64,000 nucleotides of DNA, taken from NCBI GenBank assembly GCA_029532415.1, contig JAQOTA010000034.1, positions 434,001 to 498,000 of the forward strand, written 5' to 3'. The notes below the pieces were generated by a model. That model saw only the letters and a list, made by a program, of their open reading frames with translations, ran no database searches and had not been told where the DNA came from. Below are positions 21,905 through 37,676 of the stretch, in pieces. Each line of letters starts with the position of its first letter. The stretch's first letter is position 1. The DNA comes from Marasmius tenuissimus. Taxonomy: Eukaryota > Basidiomycota > Agaricomycetes > Agaricales > Marasmiaceae. The translations under genes and the position numbers were made by a program.

Positions 21905-24253
21905 AAACGATAACAAAAGACTCGGTGGATTAATTCCTGCTTTCGGCGGACGATTCGACTTGGACGATCATGATAATTCCATTTTACGAAACTCGTGTAA
22001 ACCAAAAGTGTACTTTTAAGTACATGCTGTGACTACATTGAATATGTAAATTAGGCGGTACATTTCCAACCTGTATGAACCCGCGGTGGTGAAGATTCGA
22101 AGCGCTGATAAGTATGTTTTTGTAAGTATGTTCTCATCAAACCTCCGGCTACGGAATCCTGTATAGCCGGTCCACCTGAAGCATAGTCTCGTGAGACAGG
22201 ATTCAGGACGTTACACAAGCACAAGACCGAGGACATCGACGACTATCCTCCTGTAATTGTTGAACCTTGTGGATCCCCAATCGGGTTTCGATTCATCATG
22301 GTCACGCTGTGACGTGACTCGCGAACTTGAATCTCTACCGTCATCATCATCAATCTGAAGCTTCCCTCTCATCGCTCAAATGACCTATCTTCTTCAGTCT
22401 CAGGCAGTTTTTAATCCTTATTGAGCTTATACTGCGCGGCTGCGGTCGAGAGTGAAGTAGAACTTGCTGCGGGCTCGGAGTCGGACGCCCTGCTGAATTG
22501 TCATCTGCTCAAAGTACTCATGGATTTTGACGTTGGTTTTGGCTTGTCACGGCACATCCGCTAATAGAGACTCAGTTCGTCATTCAAGCACGGATTTGCT
22601 GTGGATTTGGTGCGTGAAAATCGCGATTTGTGAGCTTCAGGAAGCTGATACCGGGAGAACATTGACCAGCTTTGACTCGACAATCTTGTAACTATAGCCA
22701 AGTACACCGCCAAACGGGGGCGAACGACTTCTCTACACTTGTGGCACTTTCCACCCGGTGAAAGAGCATAGTAACACGACAACTGCATATTTGCCAGTGA
22801 ACAAAATAACCAAACCAACACCCGTCTTGGAGTCGAAGGACAGCTTCAGGAAGAACGGCAAACCGGCTATACATTAACAACTTCCGAGAACAAGGGTGCG
22901 TTCCTCGTAATTCGATTCTGGTGATGGGTTTCTTTATATATTCTGAGTCTTCTGATTTAGCATGTCTTGCTGGCGATACCTCAATCGCTTCCATACCCCT
23001 TCGGTGACTCATCGAGACTCAGAATCACTTATACGCTGTCCCCTACTCCACACCCTTCCCGAATGATGTACTGCATACTGTTTTGCTGGCCAATCGATAG
23101 GCTGCAAGTCCGTTCCCTCGCTACATATATGGTCCTCTTTGTAACCCGTTTCGGCTTGACTTTGTACGAAGCAAAGTTACTTGGTTACTTGGCGATTCGA
23201 CACAAATTCCACGAGACTCTACTCGGGTGCCTGTACAGGTTGTCCCTGTAGGTTTAGCGAAAGGATTGAAGTACGCCCACGCACCCTTGGCGTCTGGGAT
23301 GCTCTCTTGCGACCCAACCGAGCCGAATTCAGCTAGATTGTTGCTTGGCCTAACGAAAGACGAGAACTCGAGTCTTGTAGCCTTTCTCTCGTGAGGGAGT
23401 ACGCCTCTTCAGAGCCATAGTCCGAAGCTGGTGTCCAAACTGTCGTTGTCACTGCGGTCAACACCCACGCTCATCCGTCGAAGGCTCGAAGCCGCGTGGT
23501 ACACATCAATCAGGACCTCACTACACTGTTCCGTCCAAGTTCCGTATCACCCGGTGGACGCAATTTCAGGACGCAGTCAGTGTCACAGCGGCGACCGGGT
23601 GTCCCCATCCAAATGATTGATGCATCAGTCCCCCCAGGCAACCTCCTCACACTCCCTCACGTTTCCAAGCCGCTTTTGCATTCTTCGAACCTATGTTGGA
23701 CAAAACCTGACAAACCATCAAGTTCATGATGACATCGTCGACGTTGACTCCCACGGGCCGTTTAATTTATCGTAGAGTTACGCTCTAACGCCAGGGTCTT
23801 CGCTGTCTTTATTGGGCAAAGGTCGTGCGAGAGAAGGGCAAGAGCCTCCTCTATTGGTCAGCGTCGCTACAGCAGTTCGGAAAACAGCCGGTTCCCGTCT
23901 GTATTTGCTGGCTCTCCTTACACAGTCCCTCTTGACCTGTACGCCAATGAGTCCGAAGCTTATGTACTTGCATATGCCAAAATTTTACGCTCAACATCAA
24001 AAGACAGCCCTGTAATACTATAGTTACTGTCCTGAGAAATGAATACTATTGTTGGTACCCTTACGGAACCCTTACCAACGGGGTTAGGTTGTATGTACGC
24101 ATCCATCGAATCAACTATCAAGTGACAAGTGACTAGATTCCCGAATTACCCACATGCAATTCCCAATGAAGGTGTACTCCTTGCCCTTGAGCGCTCTTGT
24201 GAACGCTCCAGAGAGTCCTTGATTCCTCGCTATCTCTCTTTTTCGCCTATGTT
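21905..24253. other. 2.3 kb gap, no gene seen
   Basis: I read both strands and found only short unsupported ORFs. No terminal repeats, transposase motifs or RNA genes are visible. Confidence 0.4.
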
Positions 24254-27094
24254 ATGTCTCGAGGATTGCTGCCACTTGCGCTCGTTGCGCTGCTGTTACA
24301 GGTCGCGTATGCACAGGTGAGCCAGATTTCGCGCTCGAACTGCCTGAACTGAAAGCTGATGAATGCCCCGCCCAGGACAACTCGGTCGTACGTGTGCCTA
24401 AAATGCTTACTGTTTCTTCTATTCTGAGACGAATTCGGGTTACGCTCAGTTGAATAACAAGGATGGGAAAAGTCCGTGTGCTTTGAAGGAAACTCTTCAG
24501 AATCAGTGTGGAAGTACTTCGAGTGCGTTCGCCATATCTTATGCTCTGGTCGTTTTCTTTATTGACCTACCTTCTTAGGACGTTCCCTCCATCTTTCTCG
24601 TCGCGACACGCCGCCTGCGAACGACTGTACATGGTGAAGACGCTTCCTGCTTTTTTGCTGTGTCTCGGGTCATTCACACTGTCTGCGCAGCACGAACGTA
24701 TTTTGGAATGTATGGAGCGCTTGTCTGGCTTGGAAAGGCGAACAGATGGAAACCTCAGGGGAATGGGAGACACAGTGCAAAGATCATGGTGGTGTCAAGA
24801 CTCAGACGTCGGACGATGTTGAGGAACGCGTGAAGCAGCTGAATATACCTCCCTGGGCTTTCGAAAAATGTCCTTCGAACAAGACATTCAATGTTGAGGT
24901 TGCAGTTCTAGGTGCGTAATAATAGGCCTATTCTCTCCTCACAACCTAATGCGTACAGCAGATGCAGTGAAGATTTCCAATGACTCGTTAATAGTGAAGA
25001 TCGTCGCTCCCATCGCATCTGTTTTGAGCGTACTGGGTGCGTGCATAGTAGGGTTTATCTTTTACCGTCGCTGGCGCAAACGTCGAGGGGGAGCACCCAG
25101 CCGTCTCGAGAACCTGTGGGAGACATTACGAAAGGGAATTTGGGCACCAAAGATCCGTAAAGGAACTCGTCGGCAATCTTGGGTGATTGATGGCAGGAGA
25201 GACACTGAGGAACTCGAGTTGGTCTTACCAAAGTCTTCATCGCCCACAGGTGCCACATATGGTGAACACACCCGGTTGTCGTCTTCACCACCGCCTATGG
25301 AGTCCAGTTCCTCGATATTCTCTTCCCGAAAGTCACAGGTCGAGACACATTTACCAGGGAAGGCAATATGGAAAAATTCCAAGCTTGCCCAGAGGCTTAG
25401 AAGAAGATGGCTTCTTTTGCGAGTTCCCTTCAAGGCTTCTCCTGTCCCTGTGAACTCCACTCGCCCCTCTCGCTCATTTAACATCGATGAGTCCAACAAA
25501 AGTACCAGAACCGCCTCTACACTGGAGAACTATCGCAGAGGTGGCTACAGAGAAAATGGCAACCCCTTGACTCCAAGCACGGAGGCAGGTACTTGGGAGG
25601 CAGGTACTTGGGACTACGCTCATAACTCCATACCCGAAGAGGACGAAGGTGATACTGACAGCGACCTCGGCCTGGGAGATCGTCCCGACCGTTATGAAGA
25701 TGAAAACGAAAGTCTCATATCTGCGGGGGAGAGGCAACGGCGTAAGAACATTATGGGCGTTCTTGACATCGGGAGGTCGAACAATCACGACTCCATGGAG
25801 TCCGGCCAAACTACGTCCCTTTCCATGCGGGTCGATCCCCCTTCCCCGGTCAGGTCGTCGCCTGGACCGCCCCCCTCACCCGTAAGTGGTTTGTCTTTGA
25901 GAGTGAGCTTGTTATCTGATTATTACTTTTTCACAGTGCCAGCCGCCCAGAGTCTCTGCGAGTCATTCACGCGCCGGGTCGTCATCACGCAATGCTCGGA
26001 CCCCTCCTGCCCCAGATTATCCTCCGCCCCTGCCACCTTTATCACCACGCCATATGCCCCAAGATAGGCGACAATCAATGGAAAGTATATTGGAACCCCC
26101 CGTCTCAGCGGCTCCAACTGCTCTTTCCTCGGCATCAGAGCAGATTCCCGTTCTCGACGACATCACCATACCGACACCTCTGTACACACACCGTCAACAG
26201 TCAAGTTCTACTCAAAATGTTGTGCAGCCGCCCCCACCGCGTCCCCCCGGCATATCTCATCAGACATCATCTTCGTCACTCGATAGCGGCCGACATGCCC
26301 TCCCCCTTCCGCCATCATTAAGACCCGCAGTTTCTCAGCAACCCTTCCGTTCCACGGAACATCTGACTCTGAACACCACAGTGTACGGAATGTCGAATGA
26401 CAGCTCTTCCAATATATCCGGATATTCCCTCCTATGCTCCCCTCCATACCGCCCAAGACCACTACCAGAGGAATTGACCATTGCGAGAGGAGATTCGCCT
26501 TTCCCTCTTCACGCACGAACACAGAGCGTCGACCGTCCTGAAGAAATCGCCCCACCATATCGCTCAAAGTCACCACCAATTCCAGCCTCCCCTCCCGCAA
26601 CGGGTCGTTCACCTCCGGTACCTCCTCGACCACATGGGAATAATACCGGTCAACAAGAAGGATCCCGGGGACCTGGGCAGCAGGTTCAGGGACCGAATCA
26701 AAATAGACGGGAATTACCAAGGCCTCCGCAGGCTTCTCCGCCGCATATACCGCACCACCATCGGGTTTTGTCGGACCCTGTGCGCCCCTATTCACCTTAT
26801 GTGGCATCGATAGATGCGACAACGGCAGCCGGTGAGAGGTTAACTATGGCGAGGAGGGGCTCTTCGGAGAGTACAGCAACAGGAATGGCGATACCAGCAG
26901 CTGATGATGTTGCTTCGATGTTCCCAGGTGCTGTGAGGGCGGCTGGGTATGCCCCCGCACCTGCACCTGCGCTCGTGGAGAGTGTGTCGAGTGATTCGCT
27001 TCAGTTGTTGGGCGCTGCTCAGGCAATTAATGGTGGTGGGAGGCCGAGGGATCGAGATCCGAGGTGGTATCCTGAACCTTCTTCTATCGGGTGA
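24254..27094 (+). CDS. basidiomycete single-pass membrane protein with Cys-rich ectodomain
   Basis: Exons: 24254-24316, 24376-24387 (12 nt), 24429-24522, 24579-24633, 24691-24911, 24959-25881, 25937-27094 (841 aa). It has a cleavable signal peptide (MSRGLLPLALVALLLQVAYA). The ectodomain carries a Cys pattern common in mushroom surface proteins: GKSPCALKETLQNQC, NDCTCTNVFWNVWSACLAW, EWETQCKD and IPPWAFEKCPSN. One transmembrane helix follows (IVAPIASVLSVLGACIVGFIFYRR, about 160-184), then a very long Ser/Pro-rich cytoplasmic tail with PPLPPLSP and PPVPPRP motifs that could bind SH3 domains. The role is unknown; it may be a wall sensor or adaptor. The frame through exon 4 was fixed by the DCTCTN junction. 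Confidence 0.78.
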
Positions 27095-28925
27095 CCAGGT
27101 CCGTGTTTTCCCCTCGTTTGGGATAGATCAATTCAGGCTTTTGATTTATTTGATCTCTTTATTATTTCGCTTCCTTATCGCCTCTCGTTCTTTCCTCCTT
27201 TTGCTCTCTCTTTTGCTTGGATGGATGGTCGTTTTTATTTTTCTCGTGTTATCTATCTGCTCCTATGTCCCTTGTATCGTCGCGAGACCAGTCATCTCAT
27301 CTTCCCAAAACCTTGTATCTTTTAGCTACACACATATACACACAACCAGAATATGCATGACGATCCCTCTCTATGGCTAATCATCACACGGACAAACTTA
27401 TCTTTATTCCTGTAAACCCTCGATTATTCTCCGGTACAAGCCCATGGTTTGAGAATGGAAGCATCTTTCCCGAAGGAGCAGATGATTGTTTTTTTGGTGG
27501 CGTTTCCACTTCCATGCGCTCGAGTGGTCATCGGTTGGTCTGGGCGTCCTCGAGTTCGACGCTCTCATTCCTTGTCGTAAAAAGTTCAGGTTCTCCCGAG
27601 TCGGGACTTAGGACTTGAGTATTCTTTACCCACACTGGGAAGTCGGAGTCCAAGCAGCTGATGATTTGGAATTGTCTCCGTGGTCTGTTTTTGCTATCCA
27701 CTACCTTTATCTATCATGATTAACCAGGTTTTGATATCTAGCCACGGTGATGGGGTCGAAGGACATTGGCCACAGTGTTTGGGAGAGTATCGGTACCTCG
27801 CTACTCACTAGTGCCACCTGGACCCCAACATCAAACTGCTGTTCCGTTACATACGGGCCAATCTCGATTTGAAAACCAACGGCGGCTTCAGTGGCCGAGA
27901 AGATGACCTGATCAATCATTTAGGATGATCTGGACGGCGGTTGGAAAACTCTGGCACGTACGCCGAGTCCAACCTTATAGGCTAGCTTCCCATCCTTAGC
28001 TCGACACTAAGATGCGAAGCCTCTCAGACTCCGGACTCATCCATCTGGGAAAACTTTCGTATCAGCATTGGACGACAAAACACGGGGGTACACCCCGAGA
28101 TGCGGCTAATGATCCAAGTTCAAGAATCCCTTGACTTTACTCCCTGTCTTCGTCCTCTAGGTCGTCGCCGACGCTGAAGCAAAAACCTACGTCCTGCGAG
28201 TGTTCCTGAGGCCACGATACCTCAGGAGATTTGATTTGGGCCGAGGTTCTCGCCTGCGCGCATGCTATGCGGTGTCTCGCATCGAGATAGGTGAGTAGCC
28301 TCTTCACTTTCCGCTACGGAGCTCGGCGTGTTGACTTTCTCTTTGCGTGCATGGCAGGTACGACATACGATCATGTCTTGCAATGACCACCTGTTGAATC
28401 ATTTTCATTCCGGTTCGTAAAAACTAGTATGGATTCTATGTAAGTCCAGAATTTGTCCATCGTTAAAAATTTTTCAGATCAATTCTCTAACGGTGAATCA
28501 CATAGCTGGGGATGGAGGACTCAGAGTCTCTCAGAGTCAAGAGCTGAGCACTCAACTTGCTCAACTTCACGACTCAATTACCTGTCTCGTTGCTTCAGCC
28601 TTGAATGAGTCATGAAACTCGATGTATAACTTGTGCATCCGAATGGACGGACTTCCACTGGCCTTTCGCAGTCTGGAATATATATGTAGCCTCCCGAAGT
28701 TTGCGGAAACGATGCGCAGCTGGCAAAGGCAGTTATCCGGACCGTAGAAGAGGCAAAACATAAAAATTCTGTGGCGGACACAGCCTCAGGAGGAGGTTAA
28801 AGAATGTCGATCTAGGCTGATGATGTCATACTCTCTCCGTCACCTCTACCTCCACCTTGGGGCCATATAAAGTCTCACAATTGCGCAGCTCCAACAACAA
28901 ATTTACCACTCTCACAACGACCACC
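27095..28925. other. 1.8 kb gap, mostly featureless
   Basis: The first 250 bp are T-rich 3' UTR. A minus-strand 70-codon ORF at 27707-27919 is the only mildly protein-like stretch and is listed separately. The promoter of the next gene lies at the right end. Confidence 0.4.
27707..27919 (-). CDS. weak ORF, possible remnant
   Basis: A 70-codon ORF (MIDQVIFSATEAAVGFQIEI...) with balanced composition and no low complexity. I do not recognise it and see no clear partner exons. It may be a fragment of an older gene or chance. Confidence 0.2.
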   Translation of the reverse strand: MIDQVIFSATEAAVGFQIEIGPYVTEQQFDVGVQVALVSSEVPILSQTLWPMSFDPITVARYQNLVNHDR

Positions 28926-29215
28926 ATGTCTTCCTCACCGAAATCTGACTCTTACGCCATGCCCACCATGCCACAAGCAGCTCGCGCACCCATTACTATG
29001 AAGAACCAACCGCCAGCTGCATCTGGAATGGTCGTTACTCGTGGGCTACCTGACCGTGGTGAACAGACCGAAGGTCCTCAGAGGTTGAGAGGTGGTTGTA
29101 TACCGTGTCCCGTGCGTTCTTCTTCCTCGCTCTCTTCGTGTATTGTCAATGGCTGACAGACTTGCAGGACGGCTCAATCTGTTACATTATCCCAATACCG
29201 TGCTGTTGTTGCTAA
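28926..29215 (+). CDS. small protein with Cys tail (CIPCP...CCC)
   Basis: Exons 28926-29111 and 29168-29215, 77 aa. There is no signal peptide. The first 55 residues are Pro/Ala/Ser/Met-rich and disordered, followed by RLRGGCIPCPDGSICYIIPIPCCC-type sequence split by the intron after CIPCP. The terminal triple Cys after a short hydrophobic run suggests palmitoylation or membrane attachment, as in CYSTM-like peptides. Similar short proteins with a GG-C-x2-C...IPIPCCC end are familiar from Agaricomycete genomes but have no known role. A promoter with a possible TATA element (catataaag, about 28863) precedes it. Confidence 0.7.
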
Positions 29216-29541
29216 AGCAGCAAGCTAGAAAGTCGTTACTGTTACGACTAGTCCCACACCCACCCACATCCCGCACACGATTCACCAATGGACATTCGAA
29301 TATGTAGCATACCCTCTAACGCCACTGCCCCTGCTTGTTTGTAGTAATACTATGGAAATATACGGACCCTCATAATCGTCATTACAATGTTTGGAACGCG
29401 AAGACGTCAATAGCATCCATACGTATTTGCGCCGCTGACGACGGCGATAAGAATAGAGCCCCTAGGTACTGCATCGAGGCGTGGGGCCTGGATACGAAAC
29501 GGGGCGGGTACTATTACTATACTGGATTGCTAGCTAGCCAG
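29216..29541. other. convergent intergenic region
   Basis: Tail-to-tail gap between the Cys-tail gene and TGS1. No feature is seen. Confidence 0.4.
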
Positions 29542-33785
<4,244 letters not shown>

Positions 33786-34209
33786 TGTTGCCTACCAGTC
33801 TCTTCTTGCCTGCATATAGTACCAAAACGATTTGGCGTTTGTGTACGTGCGGGGAACTCGTCGGACCATCTCGTGGTTGTGGTCTGGCCCGTGGGAATTT
33901 TGCGGCTTCATTTCAATTGGGCGCACTAAGCTTTGGCCGCCTGCTCCGTTTGTCTTCGACCTCGTTACCAACCCTCTTCTGACGTTCTGACGAACAGTTC
34001 GTCTGCAATATCGATCTAAGCTCTTCTCATACGCTATATACACTCTCCCAATACGGGAGCTGTCGTCCGGCTGAGCCTCCTTGTACGGCATGAAGTTCTG
34101 ACTGGGCCACTCTGGTACGCTCAACCAATTGGGCTGCCTTATCACGATCACCTATACTTGAAGCACATCGCCCTCCGGTGCAGTCGGCTACCTAGCGAGG
34201 AGGATATCC
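33786..34209. other. intergenic
   Basis: Contains a 119-codon minus-strand ORF without motifs, judged chance. No other feature is seen. Confidence 0.35.
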
Positions 34210-37066
34210 ATGCAGGGTCCCCAATCTGGTGGGGGCTCGCATACCCCGTACCAGAACAACAACTATGGACGGGATCAAAACAATAACTATGGGCGAGACC
34301 AGAATATACAGAATATTAACCATTTGGGGTACCAGAACATCAATAGCGGAGTGCAGGTTGGCCAGGTGGTAGGAGATGTTACAAACAATACCTTCGAAAC
34401 AGCTGTTGTCACTCGTGAGTCGCTCGTTGCTTCTTTTGGCTCAGGCTGTCCTCAAGCAAGTTGACACAGCATACCAGCGCCTCTTGAACACAATTGCTGG
34501 CGTCGGAGCGTCACATAAAGCCGAGAAGCAGTTCGAGCGAGGACATTGTCTTCCAGGGACCCGTACAAAAGCTTTAGAACTTATCCATGACTGGGCGTCA
34601 AGCAGAGAGCATGATCATCCTATTTGCTGGCTCTCGGGAGCCGCTGGCGTAGGGAAGTCCGCAATTGCCCTGACCATGGCCAAGTCTCTCGAGGATAAGG
34701 ATCTTCTCGCTTCCTCATTCTTTTTCTTTCGATCCGACCCAAAACGTCACAACCCCTCCTCTCTCATGCTCAGTATTGCGCACGATCTCGCCTCCACAAC
34801 GCCTCTTATAAAACAGCATATCGAGAACATCTTGACTGGGAATCCCAAGATTTTGGATGCCACATTGGAAGACCAGTTCCACGAACTAATCCTCGGACCC
34901 GCCCTGGCATGGAGTAGGCAAAGATTCCTGTGCGGTGCTCCCGCCGCTCCCAGCATTGTCATTATCGACGGTCTGGATGAGTGCGGTGACGAGGAGACCC
35001 AATTGCGCATTATCTCCATCATCCAATCTGCCTGCCAGCAGACATCTCACGTCCCATTGCGCTTCTTGATTTGTAGCCGTCCGGAAGCTTGGATCCAGGA
35101 AGCTTTTGCTGCTGAATCTCTCTCTCAACTCTCGAAAATGATCGCCTTGGATGATTCACTCGAGGCTCGCGAGGACATCAGGCAGTATTGCCTCCACCAC
35201 TTCCAGGAGATCATCAGCAGTCCGAAATACAGCCAAATCCAGTTCCCGAAACCCTGGCCTTCAAGTACGGACCTCGAGATTCTGGTTGAGAGGTCCTGCA
35301 GCCAGTTCGTCTATGTGGTGACAGTTGTCAAACATGTCAAGCTTGCGTTCAAACATCCCGTTGATCAGCTAAAATTCATCATCGAGAAAACTTCCCCTCG
35401 TCGGCCAGGAACTACTCCATATCGTCAGATTGATGTGCTATACGACTTCATCCTCAGCAGCAATCCCGTTTACGAGGACGTCCTCCCTATCCTTGCAGCT
35501 ATCCTCATACTCCCGTCACATCTACCCCCATCCCCAGCTTGTATCGAGCTGTTGTGTGGCCTGCCCTCGGGTCAAGTGGCTTTGACGTTACGAGCCATGC
35601 ACTCGGTGCTTGACATTTGTAGGTGGGAGGATGCCATTATGCTCTACCACACTTCATTCAGGGATTGTTTGACTGACCAGTCTAGGTCGCGTCATTTTCA
35701 CGTCAACGTACACATATGGGAGGTTGTCATTCTGCGACAGTGGCTCCAGAGCCTCACGGCTGTGAAAATACGAACTTTGAGGTAGGGATTCATTTATCCT
35801 CAATCCCTGACTGTCATTGACACTCAGAACCGTATGCGTAGCTTTGGCCAACTCCGGGGTCAGACATCCAAGTTATTCTTTATAGGATGGATGGAATTCT
35901 GCTTGTCGATTCCCAAGCCAACTCGGGATTTGTTGGGGGATTTGTGGAATGTTGATCTTGCCTTCACCTTCCTGCATTTCGTAGACATGACAGGCTTACC
36001 TACCTATTGGGGGGGAGTATTCGGTCGCATGAAGTCATGGGTCAAGCGATATGTATGTGTGCCTTCAAGTTCTAGTTGTATTGCTCGACCTTGTTCTTAT
36101 AAGTTATGGTTTTATCATCGACAGGAGGGACTCGGGCCTGGTGCAAACGAGTACGGGAAGCCTGGCGGAAATACGGAGAATATCCACGACTACCCTCGCC
36201 CCGAAGTTGATAACCATCCCTATCGTGCCAACGACCAAGACGAGGACATGGCCTGCTGTGAAAAACCTGACAAGGGGAGGGACGGGTTTGATCTCATGCG
36301 GAAGCTCGTGTACAAACTCGGGAACTATCCCAAGTGTTTCCACCTCGAGCGGCGGCCAGATGCAGTGTCTCCAGTAACCTTCAATAATATTTTCTGGGTC
36401 GTCCTCTCGGCCGCAGGACGTGGACGGGATTCTATGAAGGCGCAATCCAGCCCTATACAATGGCTGTACCTCACAGACTGTCACTGTGATCATCTTTCCA
36501 AAGGAAACGAGAGTGAATCACACCTTAGATACCGGGTAGCTTGCAGGAAAGTTGCAAAGGCCTGCATCCTCCGTTTTAGGCGGCTCATCGCGAGTAGTAC
36601 ACTGAAGGGTGAAAGAGCCTCCCATGCTCTGCAGAGGATGTTTCGAATGTTGGTGCAGACACCGATCCTCAAACATTGTCATCTCGACACAGAGCTGCTT
36701 TCCCTCTGCCGGATCTTTTTCGAACTTATCGAACTTACAAGAGGTGGCAAATATAATCATCAACGTCATCATTTCCCCTGGAATCTGTACGGGTATGCAG
36801 AAAGGCATAATCTGCTCGATTGGATCGAGGTGAGTATTTGGATTTCGGATTCAAGTCCTGAGTTTGACATTCTCTTCATTCGACAGTCCTTCCCGGCAGA
36901 GTTTGCCAAGGAAGGGAAAACTTTGAAAATGCAGGTTCCTGCCTTGTATTGGGATGGGCGCAAAAGTCGGGTGGGTAGAAAGGCTGATGAACGGGAATTT
37001 CGAAAGATAGTTAAAAACATGCAACGGCCCCTCCGTGTCAACGAACAGTTGAATACATTGCCCTAG
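34210..37066 (+). CDS. NACHT-domain NLR-like protein
   Basis: STAND NTPase of the type expanded in mushrooms and linked to non-self or stress recognition. Exons: 34210-34414, 34461-35781, 35842-36052, 36125-36829, 36887-37066 (873 aa). An Asn-rich N-terminus (NNNYGRDQ twice, then QNINHLGYQNINSG) leads to AGVGASHKAEKQFERGHCLPGTR. The Walker A GAAGVGKS is at about 128-135 and the Walker B IIDGLDECG and sensor FLICSRPEAWI follow. The winged-helix-like part ends YHTSFRDCLTD. The acceptors at 34460 and 35841 were chosen to keep the frame; nearer AGs cause stops. The C-terminal 350 residues show no WD40, TPR or ankyrin repeats, so the sensor part is absent, divergent or unlike the usual ones. Confidence 0.87.
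34255..34302 (+). repeat. 24 bp in-frame tandem duplication, NLR N-terminus
   Basis: Two adjacent 24 bp units encode NNNYGRDQ twice. They differ at four third-codon or synonymous positions (for example aac/aat, gga/ggg), so they are not a fresh copy. Confidence 0.85.
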
Positions 37067-37676
37067 TAGCAGAAGCTGGAACAGAGAGGTTGTCCTTCGA
37101 CTTGACAATGCTGTGATCGCGCTCTTCAAGGCCTTGGGTCTTAACGTCCAACGCCGACTTGGACACGCGTGCCAATACCGTAGCCAGACGAAGGTGCTTC
37201 TAGCATTCTGTAGCAAGGGAGACAAGGGTATGTAGAAACACAAGTCGAATGCGAAATGTACAGCAACTTGGTATCTAAGTCAAAAACTCACCTTCCTTGC
37301 CTTTGGCATAGACCCGTACGGCGGTTTCCGAGGTCCTGGCTCAGGCTGATGGGATCTCGGTAAGTGAGCTGATATCGTGAATTATATTGTTTTTGTTTTT
37401 GTTTTGGGGGAGCCGGGGGGAGGAAGAGAGTCCAACTGCTGCGCTGACGAAGATTGAACAAGACTTGGTTTGTTACTGTTCATCGTAATTGTTACTGGCG
37501 AATACGAATAGGGTATACGTGCCTGCACATAGAGGCCGCGAAGGAAGGCTATTTCGCCATGCAGAGTCGATCATGGTGGAAGTCTCAGTCGGAAATACGC
37601 GCATCGGTGTCACGCGTGCAAACGCGCATTTCTGATTTTCATTCTTTTACCTCGTACCACCATCACCACCACCACG
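37067..37676. other. intergenic
   Basis: Between the NLR and dynamitin genes. A T-rich run (tttttgtttttgtttt) at about 37389-37405 precedes the dynamitin promoter. The stretch caccatcaccaccaccac lies just upstream of the ATG, as 5' UTR. Confidence 0.4.

Noticed and set aside
33792..34151. 119-codon minus-strand ORF between the glucosidase and NLR genes
   Set aside because: No signal peptide, domain or splice structure; composition like non-coding DNA.
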